A DNA stretch of 64,000 nucleotides from positions 2,170,001-2,234,000 of the forward strand of contig OZ243096.1 of assembly GCA_965212165.1 (NCBI GenBank). The letters run 5' to 3'. This document shows positions 35,173 to 44,330 of the stretch, one piece after another. This DNA is from RHLJ01 sp965212165 (lineage in GTDB: Bacteria; Bacteroidota; Rhodothermia; Balneolales; Balneolaceae). Below the pieces are notes generated by a model. That model searched no databases and was not told the DNA's origin. It saw nothing but the letters and a program-made list of their open reading frames with translations. The translations under genes were made by a program, and so were the position numbers. Position 1 is the first letter of the stretch, and every line of letters begins with the position of its first letter.

Positions 35173-35214
35173 AATTCTATTTTAATAGGTAAGCACTTTT
35201 TATAATAATAACGT

Positions 35215-35406
35215 TCAGCCAGTTACTCCATCCCCATCAATATCTTTTCCAAGATGTTCTTCTAGAACATGGAGCGTTTTAAATAACAATTCCTTTGTTC
35301 TCTTCAATTCTTCTTCAAGATTTTCAACTCTCTCTTCAATAGTGTCGGCTTGTTTCTGCTGTTTTTCTAGTTCTTCTTGTTGCATTAAATCCCAGAATAA
35401 TCCCAT
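35215..35406 (-). CDS. Small coiled-coil protein with Asp-rich EF-hand-like tail
   Basis: 63 residues. MGLFWDLMQQEELEKQQKQ is followed by a heptad-rich coiled coil (about 22-50) and the C-terminal DIDGDGVTG, a DxDxDG pattern like a calcium-binding EF-hand or dockerin loop. There is no signal peptide. It is preceded by the DUF6090 array on the same strand (21-base gap) and may belong to that transcript. Function unknown. Kept as a gene because of coding-like composition and tight spacing. Confidence 0.6.
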   Translation of the reverse strand: MGLFWDLMQQEELEKQQKQADTIEERVENLEEELKRTKELLFKTLHVLEEHLGKDIDGDGVTG

Positions 35407-35427
35407 AGTATTATATTTGCCTTTTGG

Positions 35428-36213
35428 TTATTGGTTATTTCGCAGTTTGTTTTCAATATGTCTAATTAACTCATCAATTTGATGGATTGCAGATTTATAG
35501 GAATCATTAATCCCAAGATTATTCATTCTAGCTAGAAATAATCCGGATTGAAATGTTTTATTATTAAGTAGCTCTTGATACTCTTTCATAAGTAGCTCTT
35601 CATTTTCTTTGACAAAATCTGCATCTGATTGTAATAAATTATCAGGTGGTAGTAAACTTAAGTCAACTTCAGGTGTAGTATACTTTGCCCAAAGGTCATA
35701 TAAATAATAATCATATTCTCTTCTCATATGATCTTTATATACTCCAATATCATCATACATTGAAAATAGATTCAGCAATCCATCTTTAAGACTGTCTGAA
35801 CTTAGGATATGAAGTTTACCGGAGCTAGTTAATTCTATAAAGGTATTATCCTTAGAGGTAAACTCTCTCCACGAAAATAAAGTACTTATTAGACTCCCCA
35901 TCTCATTTAAAGAAATTGGCTCCTTATCTCTACTAATCAATAGGAGTTTAGTGGCAGATTTAGATTTTAGCCTTCTATTTTCTATCAACTCCAATAGCTC
36001 ACTTTTATCATCTTTTAAATCTGATTGTAATGACAAAACGTAATTATTTTCCTCAATTTGGATCAATCTATTTTCATTCCAGTTATTTACTTGTAGTGCA
36101 ATCAAAATTCCAATAACAACTAGAAAAATTTCACCAATAGCATAGAGGAGGTAGGTTTGAACTTTGTTTTGCTCCATAAGGTTTTTCCGTAAATTTCGAA
36201 AGAAACGTAGCAT
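35428..36213 (-). CDS. DUF6090 family membrane protein, array copy 4 (most downstream)
   Basis: 261 residues. The family signature opens the protein: a basic amphipathic N-terminus (MLRFFRNLRKNLMEQNK), then YLLYAIGEIFLVVIGILIAL as a transmembrane helix (about 21-40), then LQVNNWNENR. The remaining ~210 residues are helical and charged, presumably on one side of the inner membrane, with no catalytic motif. It is the last copy in the minus-strand array. The topology suggests a membrane-anchored coiled-coil or sensor-like body; the function of DUF6090 is unknown. Confidence 0.8.
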   Translation of the reverse strand: MLRFFRNLRKNLMEQNKVQTYLLYAIGEIFLVVIGILIALQVNNWNENRLIQIEENNYVLSLQSDLKDDKSELLELIENRRLKSKSATKLLLISRDKEPISLNEMGSLISTLFSWREFTSKDNTFIELTSSGKLHILSSDSLKDGLLNLFSMYDDIGVYKDHMRREYDYYLYDLWAKYTTPEVDLSLLPPDNLLQSDADFVKENEELLMKEYQELLNNKTFQSGLFLARMNNLGINDSYKSAIHQIDELIRHIENKLRNNQ

Positions 36214-36319
36214 CTACTTTACTTTTTTGGCTGTGCTTTCATTCAGCTCTCTTGAACAAATACCTGTTTTCAATATAATATGTATTAGACTGCCGTATAG
36301 ATATTTCATAGCATGAAGA

Positions 36320-37081
36320 TTAATTTTTAAGAAGCTCTATTTCGTTATCAAGAAGCGATAACATTACCTCTAAATTAGTTCTAGTCTCAATAAGCTGTTT
36401 TATCTGAATATCATACATCCGCTTAAGAATAATAATGGTATTAATGTATTCTAGGTTTTTTGATAAGCTTTGGTAGTCGATTGCTTCATATAAATCTAAA
36501 CTGTTTTCATCAAACTCTTTAATTCTAAACTCAATTTGCTGTCTAATTTCAAAGAGTTGGTTTGATTTGGGATTCAAATTTTGATCAAGATGATTAGAGA
36601 GCATTTGTTGTCGTTTCTCAATCTCAATGAAATCATTTTCATATAACTCAACGATTCCATTTCTAAGTATATCATTTGAGATAAGAGTACCTAAGCTACC
36701 GCTTAATAAAGAGTACCCTGATGATGATATATTGAAGAAAAATCTACGATGGATAAGAGATATATGAAAAGTAAAGGATCTTATTTGTTCAGTTGAACGA
36801 AAGCTTTTAAGTAGGGAATCGGAAGAGTTTTTGGAGAATTCAAGTTTGGTAGATAAATCATTAACCTCATTTAAATTGATTGAAAGATCTGAATATATCT
36901 GAGTTAATACTTTAAGTTCTTGAGTTCTTTTATTTCGATCCTCATTCCAGTTATTTATTTGAAGTGCTATCAAAATTCCAATTACTACTAAGAGAATTTC
37001 CCCGATAGCATAGAGGAGGTACTTCCTAGTTTTCTCTTGATCAATAAGATTTTGCCGAATTAGACGAATGTAGTGGAGCAT
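36320..37081 (-). CDS. DUF6090 family membrane protein, array copy 3
   Basis: 253 residues with the same N-terminal plan (MLHYIRLIRQNLIDQEKTRK, then YLLYAIGEILLVVIGILIAL and LQINNWNEDR). The remaining body is long, helical and Leu/Ile-rich with coiled-coil tendency (SDLSINLNEVNDLSTKLEFSK). Sequence after the first 50 residues is strongly diverged from its neighbours, although length and spacing are kept. It is only 7 bases downstream of the frameshifted copy, so the array is one transcription unit. Confidence 0.8.
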   Translation of the reverse strand: MLHYIRLIRQNLIDQEKTRKYLLYAIGEILLVVIGILIALQINNWNEDRNKRTQELKVLTQIYSDLSINLNEVNDLSTKLEFSKNSSDSLLKSFRSTEQIRSFTFHISLIHRRFFFNISSSGYSLLSGSLGTLISNDILRNGIVELYENDFIEIEKRQQMLSNHLDQNLNPKSNQLFEIRQQIEFRIKEFDENSLDLYEAIDYQSLSKNLEYINTIIILKRMYDIQIKQLIETRTNLEVMLSLLDNEIELLKN

Positions 37082-37088
37082 TATTTCA

Positions 37089-37834
37089 TTATTGATTGTT
37101 GAGGTAACCTTGAATCGTTGAAATCAATTGTTCATTTAGTTCTATTAATTCAGAGTATTGTATAGCTAATCTTAAATTACTTATCTCATTTCTTCGGAGT
37201 ATCGCCATCAATGATGTCATGCCATTAGCTTCAGAAAGTATTAATTCAGGAAGGTTTTCAGTTTCTTCATTATCATTCAAAAAGAAAAGACGGTTTTCAT
37301 TAAAAAAGCCTTTCCTCCATAAATCAGATTCTAGATCCTCGCTAAAATTATTTAACCTAAATTCGTCAAAAGTAACTAAATCAGTTAAATTCATATAATC
37401 AATTTCAAGATCACTTATTTTGGCTTCTTTAATGTTCTTGTAATAGTTATTTGTTTCAGATGTTTGTTTGCTTTCGATAGCGGAGATGAATCTACGTTCG
37501 ACTGTAATCATTCTAATTAGGCTCACAAGTTCATCTTCTGGAGCATTTAACAGTCCATAATCAAGTATTCTGGTACAGGATTCTTTTGCCTTAACCCTAT
37601 ATCGTATAAAATCTGCAATTCATTTTGATCTTCTTGAAGATTATCAATTTTTTTTATTAGGTAGATATCTATCTCATTTTTTAATGCTCTGTCCTCATTC
37701 CAGTTATTTACCTGTAAAGCGATAAGAATCCCAATTACCACTAAGAATATTTCTCCTATAGCATAAAGTAGATACCTTTTTGTATTGTCTTGAAGAACAA
37801 AGTTTTTACGTATTTGTCGGAAGAAACGGAGCAT
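37089..37834 (-). pseudogene. DUF6090 family member broken by a one-base-type frameshift, array copy 2
   Basis: The first 95 codons (37834 down to 37547) carry the canonical DUF6090 N-terminus (MLRFFRQIRKNFVLQDNTKR, the membrane helix and NNWNEDR), then stop after PVPEYLIMDC. The rest of the body is in another frame: reading through LDYGLLNAPEDELVSLIRMITVERR and on for about 145 codons to 37089. Joined, they give the ~245-residue family length. The shift lies near 37560-37575. It could be a true pseudogene, a phase-variable copy or an assembly error. I found no long homopolymer at the junction. Confidence 0.75.
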
Positions 37835-37840
37835 TACGAT

Positions 37841-38566
37841 TTATTTGATTTCTTGTTCAATTTCAACAATTAATTCATCAAGTAAATCAATTACTTGTTG
37901 GTACGCATTGATACCGAAATCTCTTAATTGAATCATGTTTGACAACATATTCGCAAACTCTACATCTTTTTTTAGTACCTCAAAATCTACTGGATAAGTG
38001 GTTTGAGTATTTCCGCTTTCTAGACTAAATCTCACATGACGAACTAATATTCTTTTCTTAGTTTCAACGGCAGCCCATTCAGCTTTATCATAGTCATTGA
38101 CAAGGAATTCAAAATGACGATCATACATTTGTGCGATTTTCTTCTTAAGATCCTGATTTCTAACTAAATCTAATCCTTTTGATTTAAGTGATTCGTAGGC
38201 GGTATAGGTGAAAAAAGGGCTATGCCAGTTTGATATTGAAGCAAAAGCTTGCTGTATCGAATCTGTTAAAACAAGATCTTGTTCAATCGCTCTATAAATA
38301 ATTAAATTATTGTTATTAATCACTTCATTGAGTTCTTTACCAGTTATTAGCTCTTGTCGAGATGATATTAAGTTTTCTTTTATATCGATTAAAAGCTGTT
38401 GCTCAGTTTGGATTAATTTCCGCTCCTCATTCCAATTATTAACCTGAAGTGCTAGCAAAATTCCTATCATAACTAGAGCGATTTCGCCAACAGCATAGAG
38501 GAGATAGGTACGAGTTTTATTCTGTTCCATAAGTGTTTTTCGGATACCTCTAAAAAAACGCAGCAT
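37841..38566 (-). CDS. DUF6090 family membrane protein, array copy 1 (first)
   Basis: 241 residues: MLRFFRGIRKTLMEQNKTRT, the helix YLLYAVGEIALVMIGILLAL, then LQVNNWNEERK. The following helical body includes SLKSKGLDLVRNQDLKKKIAQMYDRH; an equivalent segment (SGKLHILSSDSLKDGLLNLFSMYD) is visible in copy 4, suggesting a conserved SxxL...L...I..LY/YD element of the family. It is first of the array and divergent from the MFS gene, with the promoter presumably in 38567-38693. It is separated from copy 2 by 6 bases. Confidence 0.82.
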   Translation of the reverse strand: MLRFFRGIRKTLMEQNKTRTYLLYAVGEIALVMIGILLALQVNNWNEERKLIQTEQQLLIDIKENLISSRQELITGKELNEVINNNNLIIYRAIEQDLVLTDSIQQAFASISNWHSPFFTYTAYESLKSKGLDLVRNQDLKKKIAQMYDRHFEFLVNDYDKAEWAAVETKKRILVRHVRFSLESGNTQTTYPVDFEVLKKDVEFANMLSNMIQLRDFGINAYQQVIDLLDELIVEIEQEIK

Positions 38567-38693
38567 AGTCCCAATTCTTTTAAGACTTATTGTACTACGA
38601 ATTATTTAGTATGACAATTTAAAATGCCTAAAAGTGATAATTAATTCATTATATCCTTTGGCTTTTAACTGACATCCTTTGTTTATTAGCTCC

Positions 38694-39878
38694 ATGTTGA
38701 AACAGGGTGGAAAGCACATTTTACCAGTAATCGTATTTGCTCAGTTTGCAGGTACTTCGCTATGGTTTTCCGGTAATGCCATTATTGACGATCTGATCTT
38801 GAAACTGGACTTACTGGATATATTCGTTGGTTTTATAACTATGGCCGTTCAGTCTGGCTTTATATTAGGCACGTTACTATTTGCTTTCCTAAACATTGCA
38901 GACCGTTTCTCACCTGTGAAAGTCTTTTTGGTTTGCTCCATTTTTGGAGCTTTAGCTAATTTAGGGACTATTTGGAGTTCAAGTTTTACTGAGATAATGT
39001 TAGCTAGAGTATTTGTTGGCTTCTTTTTAGCTGGGATATATCCAGTGGGCATGAAAATTGCATCAGATTGGTATAAAAAAGGTTTAGGTAAAGCACTTGG
39101 CTATTTAGTAGGAGCTTTGGTATTAGGAACAGCTTTCCCTCATTTATTAAAGTTTATCGGAAGTGACCTAGCTTGGGAGTCGGTTATCATTGGTACGTCA
39201 ATATTAGCTGTGATTGGAGGAGTAATACTATTTGTCACTGTTGGTGATGGTCCAAATCGTTTAAAATCTAGTGGGTATAAATTTGAATATGATTCCATTC
39301 TCAAACTATTTAGAAAGAAGAATTTTAGGGCAGCTTCGTTCGGGTATTTTGGACACATGTGGGAGTTGTACACTTTTTGGGCATTTGTTCCGATTATTTT
39401 AGCATGGTATTTCAATATTAATTCTGGGACCATTCTTGATGTCTCTCTTTGGTCATTTATCATTATTGGAATCGGAGGTATAGGGTGCGTAATAGGAGGG
39501 CACTTATCCCTTAAAAGAGGAAGTAAAAAAGTAGCTGTCATATCCTTAATACTATCTGGAATATGTTGCGTACTACTTCCATTTAGTTTCGAGTGGAATA
39601 GCTACATATTTATCGCATTACTCCTACTTTGGGGATTTACAGTAATACCAGATTCTCCACAATTCTCAACATTAGTGTCTCGATCATGTGATGCTACTTA
39701 TATTGCTACTGGACTTACGATAGTAAACTGTATCGGATTTACCCTAACCATTATTAGTATTCAGCTTGTAAATCTAATTTGGGCATCAAACTCAAACGTA
39801 TTTGTGTTCTGGATAATGCTTTTAGGTCCAGTTTTTGGCCTGTATTTCATTAGAAAATATGCAGAACTAGAAGACTAG
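38694..39878 (+). CDS. Major facilitator superfamily transporter
   Basis: 394 residues from the ATG at 38694 (an in-frame TTG at 38679 adds five residues and is less likely). About 12 hydrophobic helices are visible. Features include VIVFAQFAGTSLWFSGNAI in helix 1, a helix 2-3 loop NIADRFSPVKV, ARVFVGFFLAGIYPVGMKIASDWYKKGLGKALG with the typical MFS Gly/Pro pattern, and a C-terminal half with GGHLSLKRGSKKV. The subtype resembles nitrate/nitrite- or cyanate-like MFS members, but the substrate cannot be told. It is divergent from the DUF6090 array and ends overlapping the convergent amidohydrolase by 4 bases. Confidence 0.82.
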   Translation: MLKQGGKHILPVIVFAQFAGTSLWFSGNAIIDDLILKLDLLDIFVGFITMAVQSGFILGTLLFAFLNIADRFSPVKVFLVCSIFGALANLGTIWSSSFTEIMLARVFVGFFLAGIYPVGMKIASDWYKKGLGKALGYLVGALVLGTAFPHLLKFIGSDLAWESVIIGTSILAVIGGVILFVTVGDGPNRLKSSGYKFEYDSILKLFRKKNFRAASFGYFGHMWELYTFWAFVPIILAWYFNINSGTILDVSLWSFIIIGIGGIGCVIGGHLSLKRGSKKVAVISLILSGICCVLLPFSFEWNSYIFIALLLLWGFTVIPDSPQFSTLVSRSCDATYIATGLTIVNCIGFTLTIISIQLVNLIWASNSNVFVFWIMLLGPVFGLYFIRKYAELED

Positions 39879-41269
39879 TTTTTGAGGTTTTCTAATAATA
39901 AGTCTAAATCCTTTTTAGAATAATTTTTACCTTTTTGGATAACTGAATTAATTGATCGTGTATTACTGATGTCTTCTAACGGGTTCTCATCTAGAATTAA
40001 TAGATCAGCAATTTTTCCATTTGAAATACTTCCATATGAATCCTCTAAATCAAAGAATTTTGGTCCAAATATAATTGAAGTCATTAATGCTTCTTGCGGT
40101 GTTAATCCAGCTGCTACAAATAATTGAAGTTCTTTATGAATAGACTCACCTGGATAAGTAAATGAGTTAAATGGGCCAGAATCAGATCCAGCTAAAACGA
40201 GAATTCCAGCATCATACATAGGTTTAACCATAGCTCTAAAACTTTCTACCCAAAAAGCTCTTTGTTTCGTATAAGAATCGCCTCCTCTTATAGCGGAATT
40301 AAGTCTTCTTTGATACGTATCTATTATTGCAGGATCTAGATATTCTAGCATAGAATCAGACGAATGATCAGTTAATAAAAGTTCAGCTAAAGTTTTGCCA
40401 ACATGAAGGGTAGGGGTTACATAAAATTCGCTATTAGCAATTTCTGTAAAAGCTGAAGCAGCTAAAGCTTCGTCATAATTTTCCATAAGAGGAGTAATCA
40501 TTCTATAACCCATTTCTAATTGAGTGAGGCTGTCAGAAATAAGTGTTGCCTCCTTTAGAGGGTAATAAAGGTGTTCAGTTCCATCTAAGCCAAGCGATAT
40601 TGCTTCCATTAAATCTGCTGAAAGAGGCATATGACCTGTAGTTTTAAATCCTCTTTTTTCAGCTTCTTCAATTATTGCGTAATAGGCTTCTTTCGTTAGA
40701 TTACCATCATACACTTTTACGTAATCAGCCTGTATAGATTCTAAAGAATCCAATGCAATTAGCACATCATGTTCATCAATAACTGTTAATGATCCTTCCC
40801 ATGCAGGCCTTGAACCATCAAGTTTTGGTCCAGATGTGAAAATTGTCGGACCATCTAATACTCTTTGATTAATTTCAGAATTCCATTCTTGCAATGAAGG
40901 CGTTATATCTCCGCCAGCATCTCTAACTGTTGTAATACCAAAAGCTAAAAATAGAGAAAGGAATTCTTTGTTTTGTTCAATTAGTGCTTCTCCACCTCTA
41001 AAATGCACATGATTGTCCCATAGGCCAGGCATAATGAATCTATTTTCAATATCAATTACCTCAGTGGCAGAATAAGATGATATAGAAGAAGTTTTATCAA
41101 CGGCAATTATTTTTCCATCAGAGATGGCTATTAATTGTCCTGGGATAGTTGTATTGCCAGCAATATCTATAATAGTCGCATTGGTTATAACCAAATCAAC
41201 TTCTTTTGGAGTAGAACATGCAATTAGCGTTATTAAAAAACAAAGAAATACTAGTCTTGAAGAGAACAT
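39875..41269 (-). CDS. Lipoprotein amidohydrolase (imidazolonepropionase-like)
   Basis: 464 residues with a lipoprotein signal and lipobox LIAC (Cys18). A metal-dependent amidohydrolase fold follows: VDLVITNATIIDIAG, the first-strand metal motif DNHVHFRGG, ITTVRDAGGDITP, YVKVYDGNLTKEAYYAIIEEA with the usual bridging Lys, TTGHMP and GTEHLYYP with later His ligands, and LAGSDSG with the catalytic Asp. The end has GSISNGKIADLLILDENPL. Relatives act on imidazolones, prolyl dipeptides or cyclic amides outside the cytoplasm. The substrate is unknown. It stands alone. Confidence 0.88.
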   Translation of the reverse strand: MFSSRLVFLCFLITLIACSTPKEVDLVITNATIIDIAGNTTIPGQLIAISDGKIIAVDKTSSISSYSATEVIDIENRFIMPGLWDNHVHFRGGEALIEQNKEFLSLFLAFGITTVRDAGGDITPSLQEWNSEINQRVLDGPTIFTSGPKLDGSRPAWEGSLTVIDEHDVLIALDSLESIQADYVKVYDGNLTKEAYYAIIEEAEKRGFKTTGHMPLSADLMEAISLGLDGTEHLYYPLKEATLISDSLTQLEMGYRMITPLMENYDEALAASAFTEIANSEFYVTPTLHVGKTLAELLLTDHSSDSMLEYLDPAIIDTYQRRLNSAIRGGDSYTKQRAFWVESFRAMVKPMYDAGILVLAGSDSGPFNSFTYPGESIHKELQLFVAAGLTPQEALMTSIIFGPKFFDLEDSYGSISNGKIADLLILDENPLEDISNTRSINSVIQKGKNYSKKDLDLLLENLKN

Positions 41270-41344
41270 ATAGCGTGGAATTTTTTATTTATAAATATGA
41301 AAAACAAATGGAATTTGGAACGGGTTATTTAATATTTTACATCA

Positions 41345-42403
41345 ATGGCAGCTCGAAAGCAGAACAGCTCAGACATCTTTCATCAAGTATCACAAGAGAT
41401 ATCATCAGGTAATCTAAAACCGGTGTATTATCTATTTGGTGAAGAAGATTTTTATCTAGATCAGTTGCTTGAAAAATTCTCTGCAATTCTACCACCTCAT
41501 GAAAAAGATTTCAACTTTGATCTTTTATATGGCCAAGATATAACCCCTGCTAAAGTTCTTGGTATTGCACGAAGTTTTCCAATGATGGCTGAAAAACGAA
41601 TGCTCATCGTTCGTAATTTTCTTCAAACCGGAAAGGGAGCAGCTGGTGAGGGAGATATGAATGACTTCATCCCATATTTTGAAAACCCAAATCCTAGCTG
41701 TTTAGTAATTTTCTTTGATACTAGTAAACCTGCAGGTAATACTAAGATTGGGAAGGCGATTTCAAAGAATCCGAATATTGGATTTCATCAATTTGAACCA
41801 ATGCCAGATTACCTTGTTCCAGAATGGGTAATTGGTTGGGTTCAATCACACCATAAAAAACAAATCGATCCGGGTGCTGCTCAATTACTATCGCAGTTTG
41901 TAGGTAATAACTTACAGTTATTGTCTACCGAAATAGACAAAGTGTGTACTTTTGTAGACACTTCTAATTCAGTTTCTGAGGCCGATGTAAAGAAAATAAT
42001 TGGCTCATATCGTGAATATACAGCCATTGAGCTAAAAGAAGCTGTAATTAAGAGAGATTTAGATAAAGCCCTTTTTATTTCGGAACAGATATTGCAACAC
42101 AGTAAAACAGACACGGGGGAATTAATTCGACTCGTGGGGTTCTTTTACAGTGTGTTTGTAAATATCTGGCAGATAAGAAGACTTGCTGACAAAGGTAATG
42201 CAAAGCAGCAAGTTCAAGCCGAGTTAGGTATCAGCAATGCTTGGTACTTCAACAAGCTTTGGGATGATGCTTCTAACTTCAGATATGGCGATATGCCGAG
42301 AGTGTTTGAAGCACTACTCGACGCCGATAAATCCATTAAAGGGTTTTCAACATTAGACTCCACTTCAATTTTATTCCTCCTAGTTAAGCGAATGATCGGA
42401 TAA
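41345..42403 (+). CDS. holA: DNA polymerase III delta subunit
   Basis: The clamp-loader wrench subunit that opens the beta sliding clamp. The 352-residue protein shows the N-terminal YYLFGEEDFYLDQLLEKF, FDLLYGQDITPAKVLGIARSFPMMAEKRMLIVRNF in outline, CLVIFFDTSKPAG, a helical linker and the C-terminal collar domain (TGELIRLVGFFYSVFVNIWQIR and final DSTSILFLLVKRM). Length is usual. It precedes the sigma factor gene by 53 bases and could share its transcript. Confidence 0.9.
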   Translation: MAARKQNSSDIFHQVSQEISSGNLKPVYYLFGEEDFYLDQLLEKFSAILPPHEKDFNFDLLYGQDITPAKVLGIARSFPMMAEKRMLIVRNFLQTGKGAAGEGDMNDFIPYFENPNPSCLVIFFDTSKPAGNTKIGKAISKNPNIGFHQFEPMPDYLVPEWVIGWVQSHHKKQIDPGAAQLLSQFVGNNLQLLSTEIDKVCTFVDTSNSVSEADVKKIIGSYREYTAIELKEAVIKRDLDKALFISEQILQHSKTDTGELIRLVGFFYSVFVNIWQIRRLADKGNAKQQVQAELGISNAWYFNKLWDDASNFRYGDMPRVFEALLDADKSIKGFSTLDSTSILFLLVKRMIG

Positions 42404-42456
42404 ATCCGACAAACGCAGTTTTAACAAGAATTGCAATAAAATTACTGGAGATCAAA

Positions 42457-43068
42457 ATGGACGCATTCAAATATGCTCAATTAGCTAATTATAGCGATGA
42501 AGACTTAATGGAATATTTTCAAGAAGGAAAAGTTCATGCATTTAATGAGTTGGTTAAACGTTATACAGATCGTCTCCATAATTTTTTATTCAGGTATACT
42601 CATAATCACCAAGATTGTGAAGACTTAGTACAAGAAACATTTCTAAGAGTACATAAGAGTAAGCAATCATATGAAAGAATTGCAAAATTTAGTACCTGGA
42701 TGTACACCATTGCATTAAACCTAGCAAAGAGTTTATACAAGAAAAAACAACGAATGCATAAGATTTCAATTCATAAGGATGAAACTGATCCTAAAGATTT
42801 TGAAATGTTGATTGAAGATAAAAATATCCTTCAAGATGAAGAACTACACCAAAAGCTAAGTTTAGAGAAATTAGAAAAAGCACTTATGAACCTTGCTCCT
42901 GAATTTAGAGAAGTAGTTGTTTATCGTGACTTACAAGAGTTGAGTTACGATGAAATTGCAGAAATAACAGGATTAGCTATGGGAACAGTAAAGTCTAGAA
43001 TTAACCGTGGGCGAGCTCAGATACAAGCAATGATAGAAAGTTATGTAGATATGGGAACATCTTTCTAA
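42457..43068 (+). CDS. ECF-type RNA polymerase sigma factor
   Basis: 203 residues with sigma region 2 (FNELVKRYTDRLHNFLFRYTHN, EDLVQETFLRVHKS, FSTWMYTIALNLAKSLYKKK) and region 4 (LMNLAPEFREVVVYRDLQELSYDEIAEITGLAMGTVKSRINRGRAQI in outline). It belongs to the extracytoplasmic-function group with the RpoE-like layout. Just downstream is a small acidic protein that could be a degenerate anti-sigma factor. The target regulon is unknown. A ribosome site (CTGGAGAT) precedes the ATG. Confidence 0.92.
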   Translation: MDAFKYAQLANYSDEDLMEYFQEGKVHAFNELVKRYTDRLHNFLFRYTHNHQDCEDLVQETFLRVHKSKQSYERIAKFSTWMYTIALNLAKSLYKKKQRMHKISIHKDETDPKDFEMLIEDKNILQDEELHQKLSLEKLEKALMNLAPEFREVVVYRDLQELSYDEIAEITGLAMGTVKSRINRGRAQIQAMIESYVDMGTSF

Positions 43069-43112
43069 GAAACTACTTAAAGCTAATGTAGATTAATAAC
43101 GCATTACCTTTT

Positions 43113-43358
43113 ATGAAGAATTTTATAGAGAAAGAATACCATCCTGTTATTGAAAATTATATCTCAGATTACATTGATGAAACCCTAAAACATGGCGAGA
43201 GAGACGCTTTCGAGGAGGTGCTTGTTTACGATGATGATCTCCGTGAACTTGCATTCTCCGCGAAAGAAGGGAAGAGGCTCATTCAAAGAATCTTATTTGT
43301 TGGTGCAACTGAAGACTTTAAAAAACGATTAGCTAAATGCTTAAAGAATCTTAGTTGA
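43113..43358 (+). CDS. Small protein downstream of the sigma factor, possible reduced anti-sigma factor
   Basis: 81 residues, 44 bases after the sigma gene and in the same direction. The opening HPVIENYISDYIDETLKHGERDAFEEVLVYDDDLRELA in outline resembles the N-terminal anti-sigma (zinc-finger-like) helices with the xxDYxDxxL...ER..FE..L..D..LR.. pattern, but Cys/His ligands and a membrane segment are missing; a lone Cys sits near the end. A soluble anti-sigma or regulatory partner is inferred, not shown. Its last 18 bases overlap the convergent membrane gene. Confidence 0.6.
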   Translation: MKNFIEKEYHPVIENYISDYIDETLKHGERDAFEEVLVYDDDLRELAFSAKEGKRLIQRILFVGATEDFKKRLAKCLKNLS

Positions 43359-43682
43359 GATGGCTACAAAACTGACTGCTGCGAGTATGGAAATTAAATT
43401 CCCAACTAAGAAATAGTCATTTGAAACTTTATTTTCTCCCTCTCTTAAACGAGTCCCAATTTTTAGAGCTCCAAATGCTGTGATTACATGTGGATAACCT
43501 GCTAGTAATCCAACAACTAATACTAAACGTTCGAGAATCCCTTTTAGAACGTCTTTTAAATTCAATGAAGCTTCAATTCCTTTAGATTCATGTTGAACCA
43601 TGTTTCTATTAATAATAAAGAATGTTAGATGGACAAATATTTCTATCAAAAAGTAAAGTAAAAGCATTCGTGGATCACTCAT
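43341..43682 (-). CDS. Small membrane protein partner of the SatD-like gene
   Basis: 113 residues with three or four hydrophobic segments (about 5-24, 46-62, 64-75, 90-110); it is predicted to be an inner-membrane protein. The central part ASLNLKDVLKGILERLVLVVGLLAGYPHVITAFGALKIGTRL in outline looks like DUF3307/hydrophobic companions encoded next to SatD homologues, but I cannot name the family firmly. It overlaps the SatD-like gene in an ATGAGTGA junction, so translation is coupled. Confidence 0.72.
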   Translation of the reverse strand: MSDPRMLLLYFLIEIFVHLTFFIINRNMVQHESKGIEASLNLKDVLKGILERLVLVVGLLAGYPHVITAFGALKIGTRLREGENKVSNDYFLVGNLISILAAVSFVAISTKIL

Positions 43683-44325
43683 AAGAACTCACATATTCTT
43701 GAATAAATGTTTTCAGAAGTAGGTATTCTTTAATCATTAACGTTTTTCGACGTCGCCAAATTAGGCTTCTATCTTTATTATGTTTTTCACCAACCTCTGA
43801 ATCATTTGATATGGTTATCATGTCATATATAAGTTTAAAGTCAGCTAATTTCCATTGACTAATTATACCATCTAAAACTTCAAACAAATTTTCTAATCCA
43901 GGAAGTTTTTCATCTCTTAAATCAACCCTGAATCTCTTTCTACTTCGCTTTTTCTCTGTAAGGATATTACGAGCTCTAGTTAAACCTTCACCCATCATTC
44001 CATGAGCTATTTCACTGTTTATTTTTGTATCAATAGATCCTTCTAGTAGAACGTAGTGTAGTTTAAAATCAAATCCTCTTTTAATACCTTCTTCTTCTAA
44101 ATCTATTATAGAATTGACGCCGAATTTAATTGAACCAGAAACACCTTGAAATTCGTCCCCTAATGTAATCGTTAGAGGAGAGAGTGTTTCTTCTTCGTAC
44201 TTATTATTAATGGAGGCTACTAAATCAGTTAATTGCGTTGCAAGTTTAGGCTGATCTTTATGTGAACTATCTATTACATCACCCATTAGAATGATATGAT
44301 CTGTTTTTTTCTGCTTATGTATCAT
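43675..44325 (-). CDS. SatD-family protein with C-terminal helix-turn-helix-like segment
   Basis: 216 residues. The N-terminus HIILMGDVIDSSHKDQPKL and the central TLGDEFQGV, GEGLTRARNIL match the SatD family (named from the streptococcal acid-tolerance sat locus). The fold resembles nucleotide-cyclase-like or sensor domains, though biochemical function is undefined. The C-terminal part (KLIYDMITISNDSEVGEKHNKDRSLIWRRRKTLMIKEYLL in outline) resembles a helix-turn-helix, which would make the protein a sensor-regulator. A palindrome-rich region directly upstream (44331-44452) suits autoregulation. It is coupled to the small membrane protein. Confidence 0.72.
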   Translation of the reverse strand: MIHKQKKTDHIILMGDVIDSSHKDQPKLATQLTDLVASINNKYEEETLSPLTITLGDEFQGVSGSIKFGVNSIIDLEEEGIKRGFDFKLHYVLLEGSIDTKINSEIAHGMMGEGLTRARNILTEKKRSRKRFRVDLRDEKLPGLENLFEVLDGIISQWKLADFKLIYDMITISNDSEVGEKHNKDRSLIWRRRKTLMIKEYLLLKTFIQEYVSSYE

Positions 44326-44330
44326 TTTGA

